This document shows, piece after piece, positions 7,637-16,317 of a stretch of DNA of 51,734 nucleotides. The position numbers and the translations under genes are program-made. Position 1 is the stretch's first letter. Each line of letters opens with the position of its first letter. The stretch is from JAPLJC01 sp052326585 (GTDB lineage: Bacteria > Desulfobacterota > Desulfobaccia > Desulfobaccales > 0-14-0-80-60-11): NCBI GenBank assembly GCA_052326585.1, contig JBKQLU010000068.1, positions 1 through 51,734 on the forward strand, given 5' to 3'. Below the pieces are notes generated by a model, which ran no database searches, was not told where the DNA came from, and saw only the letters and a list, made by a program, of their open reading frames with translations.

Positions 7637-8632
7637 TCAAGTCAGGTTCCAACGGAACATGCGCCAGAGGTCGGAGAAACCGCTTAGCTGCCGGACCACG
7701 GTGGGCTCGAAGCCGGAGTGCATCATGCACTGGGAGCAGCGGGGGTCCCGGCCCACTCCGTAGCTGTCCCAGTCGGTCAAGTCCATCATCTCCCGGAAGG
7801 TGGGATAATGGGCGTCCACGATCTGGTAGCAGGGAGCGCGCCAGCCCAGGGGGTTGCGGGTGGGATTGGCCCAGGGGGTGCAGGCGTAGTCCCGTTCGCC
7901 CCTGAGGAAACTGAGGTAGAGGGGGGTGCTGAAGAAATTGAAACTGAGGCCGTTGCCAGTCAGCCGCTGAAATTTATCCTTGATCTCCTCCCGGCTCAGG
8001 AAGAGCTCGTCGCTGACCCCCTGAAAGCTGTAAGCCGGGGAAACCAGCAGGCCGTCCACCCCGATGCGGCCCAGGTAGGAAAAGAGAATCTCGATTTCCT
8101 GGATATTGGTCTTCTTATAGATGGTGGTGTTGGTGCAGACCCGAAAACCCATAGCCTTGGCGGCCTTGATGGCCTTGATGCCAAGGTCGAAGACCCCGCG
8201 GCGCCCCAGCAGGGCGTCATGGCTGGGCGCCAGGCCGTCCAGGTGGACGCTCAGGGTGAGGCGGTCCGAAAGGGGCAAGCGGGGGAGGGAGCGCTCCAGC
8301 AGGATGGCGTTGGTACACAGATAGATGAACTTGCCGCGGCGCACCAGTTCGTGGAGGAGATCGAAGACCGGGGGATAGATGAGGGGTTCGCCCCCGGTGA
8401 TGGTGACCACCGGGGCGCCGCACTCCTCCACGGCGGCCAGGCATTCCTCCTGGGTCAGGGACTGCCCCAGGCTCTCCTGATATTCCTGGATGCGGCCGCA
8501 GCCGGCGCAGGACAGGTTGCACTGATGGGAGGGCTCCAGCATCAGCACCAGGGGAAATTTTTCCTCCCCCTGCAGCCGTTTCTTCAGCAGGTAGCGCCCC
8601 AGATCGAAGCTGAGCTTAAGCGGAAAGCGCAC
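7637..8632 (-). CDS. hpnH: HpnH, radical SAM adenosylhopane synthase
   Basis: HpnH joins the 5'-deoxyadenosyl group of SAM to diploptene, giving adenosylhopane, the first step of extended (C35) hopanoid synthesis. The 331-residue protein matches family length and shows the radical SAM cluster motif CNLSCAGC (Cys38, Cys42, Cys45), the GGEP SAM-binding motif, and a C-terminal Cys-rich stretch (DPRCSQCMMHSG). The start is a GTG with GAGAGG a few bases upstream, right after the stop of the SLOG gene. In other genomes hpnH usually sits beside shc and hpnA; here two AT-rich genes separate them. Confidence 0.95.
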   Translation of the reverse strand: MRFPLKLSFDLGRYLLKKRLQGEEKFPLVLMLEPSHQCNLSCAGCGRIQEYQESLGQSLTQEECLAAVEECGAPVVTITGGEPLIYPPVFDLLHELVRRGKFIYLCTNAILLERSLPRLPLSDRLTLSVHLDGLAPSHDALLGRRGVFDLGIKAIKAAKAMGFRVCTNTTIYKKTNIQEIEILFSYLGRIGVDGLLVSPAYSFQGVSDELFLSREEIKDKFQRLTGNGLSFNFFSTPLYLSFLRGERDYACTPWANPTRNPLGWRAPCYQIVDAHYPTFREMMDLTDWDSYGVGRDPRCSQCMMHSGFEPTVVRQLSGFSDLWRMFRWNLT

Positions 8633-8641
8633 GCTAACCTC

Positions 8642-9154
8642 TCAATGAAGTTCAGAAAATAATTCGGGAACTATTTCTGAACTTAGCTTATGGAATTTCG
8701 GGAAAATTGAATTTAACTCAGTAAAATTGCTTATATTATAAAAAGCCTTTTCGGGTGAAAAATATAATAAAAGCTTTTTATTTTGTCTTATTAAATTAAT
8801 TACATTATTTAACGTTCCTTTACTCTCACCATCCCATATCATAAAGCCAAAATCGGTCTCATTCGCCATCTGAATATCTTTTGATGAATAGTATTTATAG
8901 TCTTTTTTAGAATGATTAGATTGAATCCGTTTAACTATCCAACTACCAACATTATTGCGGCACTCATTATTCACGCAGAATACGTATACATTTTTATATT
9001 TTTGTGAAAACAAATATTGCTGTATCGATTTATCAACCCCATTGGCGTCTCCAATAAGAATAATAAAATCATTTTTTATGATATTATCGATCCTATTTTT
9101 AATTTCACGATTTAATTTTGCTATTTTTCGCGATCCGCCAATGAAAACCTTCAT
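8642..9154 (-). CDS. SLOG-domain (YspA/DUF2493-like) nucleotide-binding protein
   Basis: The 170-residue protein has the Rossmann-like SLOG pattern: GGSR at residues 6-9, a GDANGVD phosphate-binding loop at 35-41, and DFGFMIWDGESKGT at 101-114. SLOG proteins bind nucleotides or nucleotide-derived signals, and LOG-type members cleave nucleotide monophosphates; many occur in bacterial conflict systems. Its ATG overlaps the stop of the upstream phosphoribosyltransferase gene (ATGA, 9151-9154), with an AAGGA upstream. It is AT-rich, unlike its hopanoid neighbours, and ends 9 bp before the hpnH start. No membrane segment or nuclease motif is seen. Substrate unknown. Confidence 0.8.
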   Translation of the reverse strand: MKVFIGGSRKIAKLNREIKNRIDNIIKNDFIILIGDANGVDKSIQQYLFSQKYKNVYVFCVNNECRNNVGSWIVKRIQSNHSKKDYKYYSSKDIQMANETDFGFMIWDGESKGTLNNVINLIRQNKKLLLYFSPEKAFYNISNFTELNSIFPKFHKLSSEIVPELFSELH

Positions 9155-9747
9155 TTCAATATCCTTGTACGTGTTAGCGTCAAGACGTAAACTTTCCCTA
9201 CCTTTCCTTGTTGATAGAGGGCCTTGGTAGCAGCATTTAATGTGGCTCCTGATCTAAATAAATCATCAAATAACAATAGCCGCTTACCTTCGAGATGTTC
9301 ATCATTAACAAGAAAAACATCTTGTAAAATTGCTAACCTATCATTAAAATCTAAAACATTCTTTAATTCATGGGTTTCCTTAGTCTTTATTAATGCTTTT
9401 TCATATAAAGTAATTCCCAACTTATCAGCTATACCCTTTGCTATCACAATAACCGGTTGTACTTTTCTTCCTATGTTTGAAGGAGGAACGGGAAGTATTC
9501 CATCAATTTTATCTTTCCATTGCGAATTTATAAAATTAGTCGCAATTTCTATTATCTGATCTTTCACATTAATTTTTTGCTTAGATTTTAATCTATAAAG
9601 CAATTCCCCCAATTCACTGCGTTTTGTGTCAAAAATTTCGTGGCCAAATCCATCATATCCCAAAAATTCACTACTGATGGTATGAATATCCAGGGCATAA
9701 CCATCTAACCAATTCCCAGCAATTTTATATGGTCTTATCTCCGTCAT
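9151..9747 (-). CDS. ComF-like phosphoribosyltransferase of the AT-rich cassette
   Basis: The 198-residue protein has a type I PRTase fold signature. FDDLFRSGAT (residues 160-169) is the PRPP-binding loop, and PVPPS (86-90) with an Arg-rich stretch and HELKN..RL resembles the ComF family. Enzymes of this fold transfer a base to or from PRPP. ATG 9747 was chosen because similarity begins at TEIRPYKIAGNW; ATGs at 9753, 9759 and 9777 are in frame. The start lies inside the last codons of hpnA (23-bp overlap). The gene is AT-rich and coupled to the SLOG gene. Unlike ComFC it lacks an N-terminal Cys cluster, so a role in natural transformation is doubtful. Confidence 0.8.
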   Translation of the reverse strand: MTEIRPYKIAGNWLDGYALDIHTISSEFLGYDGFGHEIFDTKRSELGELLYRLKSKQKINVKDQIIEIATNFINSQWKDKIDGILPVPPSNIGRKVQPVIVIAKGIADKLGITLYEKALIKTKETHELKNVLDFNDRLAILQDVFLVNDEHLEGKRLLLFDDLFRSGATLNAATKALYQQGKVGKVYVLTLTRTRILK

Positions 9748-10768
9748 TGACATACCCATTTTTTCTAAACCAAGCAACCGCCTCGGCCAGCGCTCGCGGC
9801 ACCGGGGTCAGGGTCAATCCTAGATATTGTACCGCTTTTGCATTACTAAAGTACATAAATTTTCGAGCCATGCGGATGGCGGTGACCGGCATGCGGGGTG
9901 GTTTGCCGCTGAGGCGCCGGCTGTAAAACTCGTTGAGGTAGGCCATGGCCAGCACCGGCCAGTAGGGCAGCCGGAAGCGGGGGGCCGGCCGGCCGCTGAC
10001 CTCTGCCAGCAATTGAAAGATCTGGGACAGGCTCAGGTTTTCATGCCCCAGGATATATTTTTCAGCCACCTGCCCTTTGGCCTCGGCCAGGAGGTGCCCC
10101 CGGGCCACGTCGGCGACGTGGATTAGATTGAGGCCGGTCTCCAGGTAGGCGGGCATGCGTCCCTTGAGGAAATCGACGATCATCTGGCCGGTGGGGGTGG
10201 GGCGCCAGTCCCAGGGGCCCACCGGGGTGCTGGGGTTGACCACCACCAGGGGCAGGCCCCGGGAAGCGAAATCGAGGGCCAGGCGTTCCGCCAGGAACTT
10301 GGAGCGTTTGTAGTGTCCCACCATCTCGGCCAGGCTCACCGGGGTCGCCTCGGTTCCCGGGGTACCATCCCCGGGGTTGCCCAGGGTGCCCACGGTGCTG
10401 GTGTAGACCACCCGTTCGACTCCTTGGGCCAGGGCCGCGGCCAGCAGGTTCCTGGTTCCTGCCACGTTGATGGCGTACATCTCCTCCGGATCGGGAACCC
10501 AGAGGCGATAATCCGCGGCCACGTGGAAGAGGCGGGAGCAGCCGGACAGGGCCGCCTCCAGGGAAGCTGGAGCCCGCAAATCGCCCTGGGCCACCTCTAC
10601 CGGCAGCCCTTCCAGGGCGGGAGGCCGGGGGTCCCGGGCCAGGACCCGCACCGCCCGCTTCCGGGCCAGCAGTTCCAGGACCAGCGCCCGGCCCACGAAG
10701 CCGCTGCCGCCGGTTACCAGGGTTTTGGGGTGGTTGGCAAGGGTTTGACGGTTTTCGGTGGGGGTCAT
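9725..10768 (-). CDS. hpnA: HpnA-like NAD-dependent epimerase/reductase of the hopanoid cluster
   Basis: An extended short-chain dehydrogenase of 347 residues, with the nucleotide-binding motif TGGSGFVG near the N-terminus and a YKRSK catalytic Tyr/Lys pair. The C-terminal half matches the hopanoid-associated sugar epimerase HpnA, and the end (EAVAWFRKNGYV) is family-like. HpnA is thought to act on the side chain or sugar of hopanoids; its precise reaction is not settled. It lies 66 bp downstream of shc on the same strand. The last ~20 codons turn AT-rich and overlap the phosphoribosyltransferase gene, marking the edge of the inserted pair. Confidence 0.9.
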   Translation of the reverse strand: MTPTENRQTLANHPKTLVTGGSGFVGRALVLELLARKRAVRVLARDPRPPALEGLPVEVAQGDLRAPASLEAALSGCSRLFHVAADYRLWVPDPEEMYAINVAGTRNLLAAALAQGVERVVYTSTVGTLGNPGDGTPGTEATPVSLAEMVGHYKRSKFLAERLALDFASRGLPLVVVNPSTPVGPWDWRPTPTGQMIVDFLKGRMPAYLETGLNLIHVADVARGHLLAEAKGQVAEKYILGHENLSLSQIFQLLAEVSGRPAPRFRLPYWPVLAMAYLNEFYSRRLSGKPPRMPVTAIRMARKFMYFSNAKAVQYLGLTLTPVPRALAEAVAWFRKNGYVNDGDKTI

Positions 10769-10834
10769 GGTCAGGTTTACGGGCCCGGGGTTCGGACTAA
10801 GACCCCTGGCGCCTGGGATGGGGATTCTGAAGAC

Positions 10835-12808
10835 TTATGCCTCTTCCGATTCCGCCGGCGCCTCGGACTCCAGCGCCTGGAGATACTGTCCCAGGGCCAT
10901 CATGGGAAAGCAGTCCCGGTAGAGATGGTAGCGGATCATAAAATGGCCGGGGAAGCCGGTGCCGGTAAATTGCTCCTCTTCCCAGCGGCCCTGGGGGTTT
11001 TGGGTGCGCAACAGGTATTCCACGCCGGCCCTGGCCTCCGGGGAATGGGCTTCACCGGCGGCGATCAGCCCCAGGAGGGCCCAGGCGGTTTGAGAGGCGG
11101 TGCTCTCCCCCTGGCACATCAATTCGGGATCGCCATAGGACTCGCAGCATTCGCCCCAGCCGCCATTGGGCAGTTGATTCTCCTTGAGCCAAGCCGCGGC
11201 CCGGCGCACATAGGGCCGTTTGAGGTCTTCGCCGATGGCCGCCAGGCCCGTCAGCACCGACCAGGTGCCATAGATGTAGTTCACCCCCCAACGCCCCCAC
11301 CAGGGGCCGTCGTCATGTTGGCGGCGGCGCAGGAAGGCCAGGGCCTTCACTGCCGCGGGGTGGTCCCGGCCGTGGCCGAAGGCCCCCAGCATCTCCAGGA
11401 CCCGGCCGGTAATGTCTTCGGTGGGCGGGTCCACCAGGGCCTTCAGATCCCCGAAGGGGATGGCGTTGAGCCATTGCTTGGTATTGTCCTTATCGAAGGA
11501 GGCAAAACCGCCGTTCTTGCACTGCATCCCCAAACACCAGTTGAGGCCCCGCTGTATGGCGGCCTGACGCTGGGCCAAATCGGCCAGCCCTTCCTTCAGG
11601 GCCGTCAGGACCATGGAGCTGTCGTCCACATCCGGGTACCAGTTGTTGACGAATTCGAAGGCCCAGCCTCCGGGAGGCAGGTCCGGACACTTGATACACC
11701 AGTCCCCGGCCTTAAAGATTTGCTGGGACAACAGCCAGGATGTGGCCTTGACCAGGGCCGGATCCTGGGGTGGCAGGCCAGCGGCGGCCAGGGCCCGTAC
11801 CGCCAGGGCCGTGTCCCATACCGGCGAAATGCAGGACTGCAGCCAGGTGCGCTCCCCCTCATGGAGCTCAAAAAACTCCAGGGCCTTGAGGCCCCGGCGC
11901 ACCGGGCCGTGCTTTACCCCATAACCTTGGATATGCAGGGCCAGCACCGAGTTGACCATGGCGGGTTGGATGCCGGCCCAGTCGCCGCTCTCCTCCTGAT
12001 GCGAAAGCAGCCAGCGCTCCGCCTTTCTCAAGGCATAATTGCGGGGCCAGAAGGTGGGCAGCTTGTAGTAAAGTTTCAGGATCCGGTCGATTACCACGAA
12101 CAGATTTTCCAGGATAGGCCCGCCGGGTTTCCAGGCCACCCGGTGCTGTTCGAAGGGTTCGCTGGGGTCGAGAAAAAGCTCCGGAACCGATTGTTCCGGC
12201 GGCAGCCAGCGGACCGGACGCCGGGCCATGATGATCATCAGAGGCACTATACTGGCGCGGGTCCAACTGGAGAATTCATAGATGCTGAGGCCGGACCAGG
12301 GGGGAAAGAGGAGGAATTCCACCGGCAGCAGGGGGATGCCGTCCCAACTGATCTGGCCGAAGAGGGCCAGGAAGATGCGGGTAAAGACTCGGGTCTTGAG
12401 GGCGCCGCCGCGATCCAGAATAAAGTCTCTGGCCCTCGCCATGCGGGGATCTTCAGGCGGGAGCCCGGCGATTTTCAGGGCCAGGTAGGCTTCGACGCTG
12501 GCGCTGAGCTCGCCGCCGTCCCCGTGCCAGATGGACCAGCCGCCATTGTCCAGCTGCCGGGCCAGGATATCGGCCGCCAACCCGGGAATCTTGGCCTCGG
12601 CCAACCCCAGGAAGCGGTGCAGCATGATATATTCCGCGGTGATGGTGACGTTGGACTCGAGCTCGGCCCACCAATAACCTTGGGTATGCTGCATCGCCAG
12701 CATGGCCGCCGAAGCCCGGCGCAGGGCCCGCTCAACCCGACTGCGAAATATCTCTGGTAGCGCCTGCCCGGACACCTGGGTGCGGGCCGCGATGGACTTT
12801 CCCTCCAA
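10835..12808 (-). CDS. shc: Squalene-hopene cyclase
   Basis: This enzyme cyclises squalene to hopene and is bound to the inner membrane. The 657-residue protein shows the catalytic DVDD motif at residues 393-396 and several QW-type repeats (QLDNGGWSIW, QEESGDWAG, CKNGGFASF, QLPNGGWGE, QNPQGRW). Length is normal. The start appears to be a TTG at 12808, preceded by a G-run and GGAGG at unusually short spacing; a GTG at 12775 is the alternative. It is the first gene of the hopanoid operon and is divergent from the nucleotidyltransferase gene at 12905. The precursor genes dxs and ispA are also in this window. Confidence 0.97.
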   Translation of the reverse strand: MEGKSIAARTQVSGQALPEIFRSRVERALRRASAAMLAMQHTQGYWWAELESNVTITAEYIMLHRFLGLAEAKIPGLAADILARQLDNGGWSIWHGDGGELSASVEAYLALKIAGLPPEDPRMARARDFILDRGGALKTRVFTRIFLALFGQISWDGIPLLPVEFLLFPPWSGLSIYEFSSWTRASIVPLMIIMARRPVRWLPPEQSVPELFLDPSEPFEQHRVAWKPGGPILENLFVVIDRILKLYYKLPTFWPRNYALRKAERWLLSHQEESGDWAGIQPAMVNSVLALHIQGYGVKHGPVRRGLKALEFFELHEGERTWLQSCISPVWDTALAVRALAAAGLPPQDPALVKATSWLLSQQIFKAGDWCIKCPDLPPGGWAFEFVNNWYPDVDDSSMVLTALKEGLADLAQRQAAIQRGLNWCLGMQCKNGGFASFDKDNTKQWLNAIPFGDLKALVDPPTEDITGRVLEMLGAFGHGRDHPAAVKALAFLRRRQHDDGPWWGRWGVNYIYGTWSVLTGLAAIGEDLKRPYVRRAAAWLKENQLPNGGWGECCESYGDPELMCQGESTASQTAWALLGLIAAGEAHSPEARAGVEYLLRTQNPQGRWEEEQFTGTGFPGHFMIRYHLYRDCFPMMALGQYLQALESEAPAESEEA

Positions 12809-12904
12809 ACCTCCCCCCCCTGCATTGTCAAGTTAATCAGTTTACAATACCATAACAATAGACCGCGATAAAGAATTTTAGTTAAAAAGCAAACAGGTCG
12901 ATAC

Positions 12905-13315
12905 TTGAGCCAGCAGCAGCCTGCCGGCCAGTGGCAGAATTTCCGTAAGCTCTTGCGGGCCCATGGGGTCAGCCTGGCCTATTTCTTGGGTTCGCAAAAG
13001 GAGTTGGGTCCTCTGCGGTTGGACGGGCGGGAAGTGGCCGGCGCCCCGGAAAGCGACCTCGACCTGGGGGTGGTCCTCCTGGCTCATCCGTGGGACTACC
13101 GGGAAGGGGAAAAGGTCCGCCGGCGTTTGCAAGAGGGTCTGGCAGGGCTGTTCACCCCGCTCAGGCTGCACCTCCTGCTGCTGGAGGAAGAGAATCCCCA
13201 CGTGCAGCATGCCGCCCTGGCGGGAATCCAGGTATACGTCCTGAACGGAGAGGCCGCCCGGGCCTACCGGCGCCAGGTCTGGACCCTTTACGGCGACTGG
13301 CACTCCTGGTGGTAA
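12905..13315 (+). CDS. Minimal nucleotidyltransferase-like (MNT) domain protein
   Basis: The 136-residue protein matches the MNT fold: a FLGS motif near residue 30, then after a longer loop PESDLDLGVV with the two metal-binding aspartates, and a C-terminal ENPHVQHAALAGIQVY like the family's NAP...V...G.LLY stretch. The third carboxylate, usually in a VDLV-type strand, is not obvious; that strand reads LRLHLLLL. MNT proteins usually pair with HEPN toxins and adenylylate them, but no HEPN gene is adjacent (lon follows after 215 bp). The start is a TTG; no in-frame ATG exists near it. Confidence 0.75.
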   Translation: MSQQQPAGQWQNFRKLLRAHGVSLAYFLGSQKELGPLRLDGREVAGAPESDLDLGVVLLAHPWDYREGEKVRRRLQEGLAGLFTPLRLHLLLLEEENPHVQHAALAGIQVYVLNGEAARAYRRQVWTLYGDWHSWW

Positions 13316-13530
13316 GGGAGTCAGGCCGCGTTCCGGAAGCGGGTCGAGCAAAAACTTCTGCACCCTGGCCGCCGATTCGTTGCTATCCTGCGGTAAAGGA
13401 ATTATGATCTAGATACCGGTTATGAATCGCGCCTGAAATTGAATCTGGGACCCGATACAGGAAACTCCCTGGACAAACCGGTCCGGGAGTTGACCTGGGG
13501 CCCAGCCCTGACAACCTTCCAGGAGATGCA

Positions 13531-15981
13531 ATGGCTTCCAGAGAAGAAGACGCAGAACTGCAACAAATTGTCATCCCCCCGGTCCTGCCCCTGCTGGCGG
13601 TGCGGGATGTAGTGGTCTTTCCCAACATGGTGCTCCCCCTGTTCGTGGGCCGGGAGGCCTCGGTGCTGGCCATCGAAGCGGCCATGGCTCAAGAGCGCCT
13701 CCTGTTGCTGGCCACCCAAAAGGACCAGGCCATTGAGAATCCCGAGGTGGACGACATCTACCCGGTAGGCACCGTGGCCCTCATCCTCAGGATGTTGAAG
13801 CTCCCGGACGGACGCCTGAAGATCCTGGTCCAGGGCAAGAGCAAGGCGTCGATTAAGGAATATATCCAGGAGCGCCCCTATTTCCAGGTGCGGCTGGAGG
13901 TCATCCCCGAGGCGGCTGTGGGTGAGATCTCCCCCGAGGCCGAGGCCCTGATGCGCAATGCCCGGGAGATGTCGGAAAAGATCCTTACCGTCAAGGGCAT
14001 CATGTCTCCGGATCTATTGGCCATCCTGGAGTCCATCGAGGACCCCGGCCACCTGGCCGACCTGGTGGCCGCCAACCTGCGCCTCAAGATCGACGAGGCC
14101 CAGATGGTCCTGGAAGAGACGGACCCCATCCGCAGCCTCATCCAGGTGAACGACTTCCTGCGCAAGGAGTTGGAGGTTTCCGCCATCCAGGCCAAGATCC
14201 AGTCTCAGGCCCGGGAGGAGATGGACCGCAGCCAGCGGGAATACTTCCTGCGGGAGCAACTGCGGGCCATCAAGAAGGAACTGGGCGACCTCGACGAACA
14301 GGGCAAAGAGATGGAGGACTATCGCCTCAAGATCGCCCGGGCCCGCATGGCCAAACAGGCCGAAGAAGAGGCCCTTAAGCAGCTCTCGCGCCTGGAGCAG
14401 ATGCACCCCGACGCCGCCGAGGCCTCCATCGTCCGCACCTACCTGGATTGGCTGGTGGAACTTCCCTGGAGCAAAAGCACCCGGGACAAGCTGGAGGTGA
14501 AGGACGCCAAGGCCATCCTGGACGAAGACCACTACGATCTGGTGAAGGTGAAGGACCGCATCCTGGAATATCTGAGCGTGCGCAAGCTCAATAAAAAGAT
14601 GAAAGGCCCCATCCTCTGCTTCGTGGGTCCTCCGGGGGTGGGCAAGACCTCCCTGGGCCAGTCCATAGCCCGGGCCATGGGGCGCAAATTTACCCGGGTT
14701 TCCCTGGGGGGCATGCGGGATGAAGCGGAGCTGCGCGGCCACCGCCGCACCTATATCGGCGCCCTGCCGGGGCGCATCATCCAGGGGATCAAGACCGCGG
14801 GCTCCAACAATCCCGTCTTCCTCCTGGACGAAGTGGACAAGATCGGCATGGACTTTCGAGGCGACCCCTCCGCCGCCTTGCTGGAGGCCCTGGACCCGGA
14901 GCAGAACCATTCCTTTAGCGACCACTATCTCAACGTGCCCTTCGACTTGTCCAGGGTGATGTTCATCACCACCGCCAACCTGGTGGACCCCATTCCTTCC
15001 GCCCTGCGGGACCGCATGGAGGTCATCCGCCTGCCGGGTTACACCGAGGACGAGAAGCTGGAGATCGTCCGGCGCCACCTGATGCCCCGGCAGTTGCGGG
15101 AAAACGGCCTGCGCGCCAAGGATCTCAACGTCTCCCCGGAGGTGCTGAAAAAGATCATTTTGAACTACACCCTGGAGGCTGGCCTGCGAAACCTGGAGCG
15201 GGAGATCGGCTCCCTGTGCCGCAAGGTGGCCCGGCGCCTGGCCGAAGGTGAGAAACCCCCCTTTGCCGTTACCCGGGGCAATCTGCACCGTTACCTGGGG
15301 CCGCCCCAGTACCTGCCGGAAGGGGAGGTGGAGAAGGACGAGGTGGGGGTGGCCACCGGCCTGGCCTGGACCCAGGTAGGGGGCGAGACCCTGCCGGTGG
15401 AGGTCTCCCTCATGAAGGGCAAGGGCCAATTACTCCTCACCGGGCAGTTGGGCGACGTGATGAAGGAGTCGGGCCAGGCGGCCTTGAGCTATGCCCGCTC
15501 CCGGGCGGAACTCCTGCAACTGCCAGCCGATTTCTATGAAAAGCTGGATATTCATATCCATGTGCCCGCCGGGGCTACCCCCAAGGATGGCCCCTCCGCC
15601 GGGGTCACCATGGCCACTGCCCTGATCTCCGCCCTGACCCAGATCCCGGTGCGCCGGGATGTGGCCATGACCGGGGAGATCACCTTGCGCGGCAAGGTCC
15701 TGCCCATCGGCGGCCTGAAAGAGAAGGCCATCGCCGCGCTTCGGGCCAGGGTCAAAAAGGTCATCATCCCCGTAGCCAATAAAAAGGACCTGGAAGAGAT
15801 TCCGCGCAACGTCAAAAGGCGCATCAAGTTCGTGACGGTGACCGACGTGGATCAGGTCCTGGGAGAGGCCATGGTCCGCTCGCCTTTCCGGGAAGGGAAG
15901 AAGCTCGGGGATAGGGAAGGGAAGAAGGCCGGGGCCAGCAAGGGCAGGATACGGCCGCGGGCCCGGCTGCCGGTGGTCTGA
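13531..15981 (+). CDS. lon: Lon ATP-dependent protease
   Basis: Lon degrades misfolded and regulatory proteins in the cytoplasm. The 816-residue protein has the order of bacterial LonA: N-terminal substrate domain (PVLPLLAVRDVVVFPNMVLPL), coiled linker, AAA+ domain with Walker A GPPGVGKT at 366-373 and a Walker B FLLDEVDK, and a C-terminal protease with catalytic Ser689 (PKDGPSAG) and Lys732 (GGLKEKA). The C-terminus carries an extra basic tail rich in Lys, Arg and Gly. AGGAG precedes ATG 13531 by a normal distance. The gene stands alone; the 215-bp upstream gap shows no clear heat-shock promoter. Confidence 0.98.
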   Translation: MASREEDAELQQIVIPPVLPLLAVRDVVVFPNMVLPLFVGREASVLAIEAAMAQERLLLLATQKDQAIENPEVDDIYPVGTVALILRMLKLPDGRLKILVQGKSKASIKEYIQERPYFQVRLEVIPEAAVGEISPEAEALMRNAREMSEKILTVKGIMSPDLLAILESIEDPGHLADLVAANLRLKIDEAQMVLEETDPIRSLIQVNDFLRKELEVSAIQAKIQSQAREEMDRSQREYFLREQLRAIKKELGDLDEQGKEMEDYRLKIARARMAKQAEEEALKQLSRLEQMHPDAAEASIVRTYLDWLVELPWSKSTRDKLEVKDAKAILDEDHYDLVKVKDRILEYLSVRKLNKKMKGPILCFVGPPGVGKTSLGQSIARAMGRKFTRVSLGGMRDEAELRGHRRTYIGALPGRIIQGIKTAGSNNPVFLLDEVDKIGMDFRGDPSAALLEALDPEQNHSFSDHYLNVPFDLSRVMFITTANLVDPIPSALRDRMEVIRLPGYTEDEKLEIVRRHLMPRQLRENGLRAKDLNVSPEVLKKIILNYTLEAGLRNLEREIGSLCRKVARRLAEGEKPPFAVTRGNLHRYLGPPQYLPEGEVEKDEVGVATGLAWTQVGGETLPVEVSLMKGKGQLLLTGQLGDVMKESGQAALSYARSRAELLQLPADFYEKLDIHIHVPAGATPKDGPSAGVTMATALISALTQIPVRRDVAMTGEITLRGKVLPIGGLKEKAIAALRARVKKVIIPVANKKDLEEIPRNVKRRIKFVTVTDVDQVLGEAMVRSPFREGKKLGDREGKKAGASKGRIRPRARLPVV

Positions 15982-16317
15982 GGGAGAAGTTTGCCGATAA
16001 GCGCCGGGTCAGCGCCGCAACCCGGTTCCCTGGCCGGAAGGCAACGGCTGCTGCTTCATCATTGCTCAGCCATTTCACCCTGGAAGCTCTTGCAAAACCC
16101 GGCCGGCCCAAAGATGTCATCCTGGGCGCCGCGCAGATTTAATGACATAATATTGCTGAAGTCCAACAACTCGCTTCCTTTGGGGCTGAGGGGAAGAATG
16201 ATTCCGGCTTGATTTTTCCGGCCGCTGCACTATCTTATCTCCACCAGGGACAAGCCCTCTATAAATCAAAGTCTTTGCTGACTGCTGCCAGTTGAGAGCT
16301 GAAGGCCGCAACCAAAT
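15982..16317. other. Non-coding gap with a decayed mobile-element copy
   Basis: No gene is supported. 16083-16146 is a diverged partial copy of the inverted-repeat element at 28835-28971, and 16277-16302 is the second copy of the gctgactgctg repeat. The rest shows no clear promoter or terminator. Confidence 0.55.
16083..16146 (+). repeat. Decayed half copy of the 20-bp-IR element
   Basis: It reads gaagctcttgcaaaacc, then ggcc, then atgtcatcctgggcg, then tttaatgac, in the same order and spacing as the left half of 28835-28971. The right half and its terminal repeat are missing. Confidence 0.6.

Noticed and set aside
8642..9777. Reading the PRTase-SLOG pair as a ComF-DprA natural transformation locus
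   Set aside because: The SLOG protein is only 170 residues, has YspA-like motifs and lacks DprA's extra domains; the PRTase lacks ComFC's Cys cluster.
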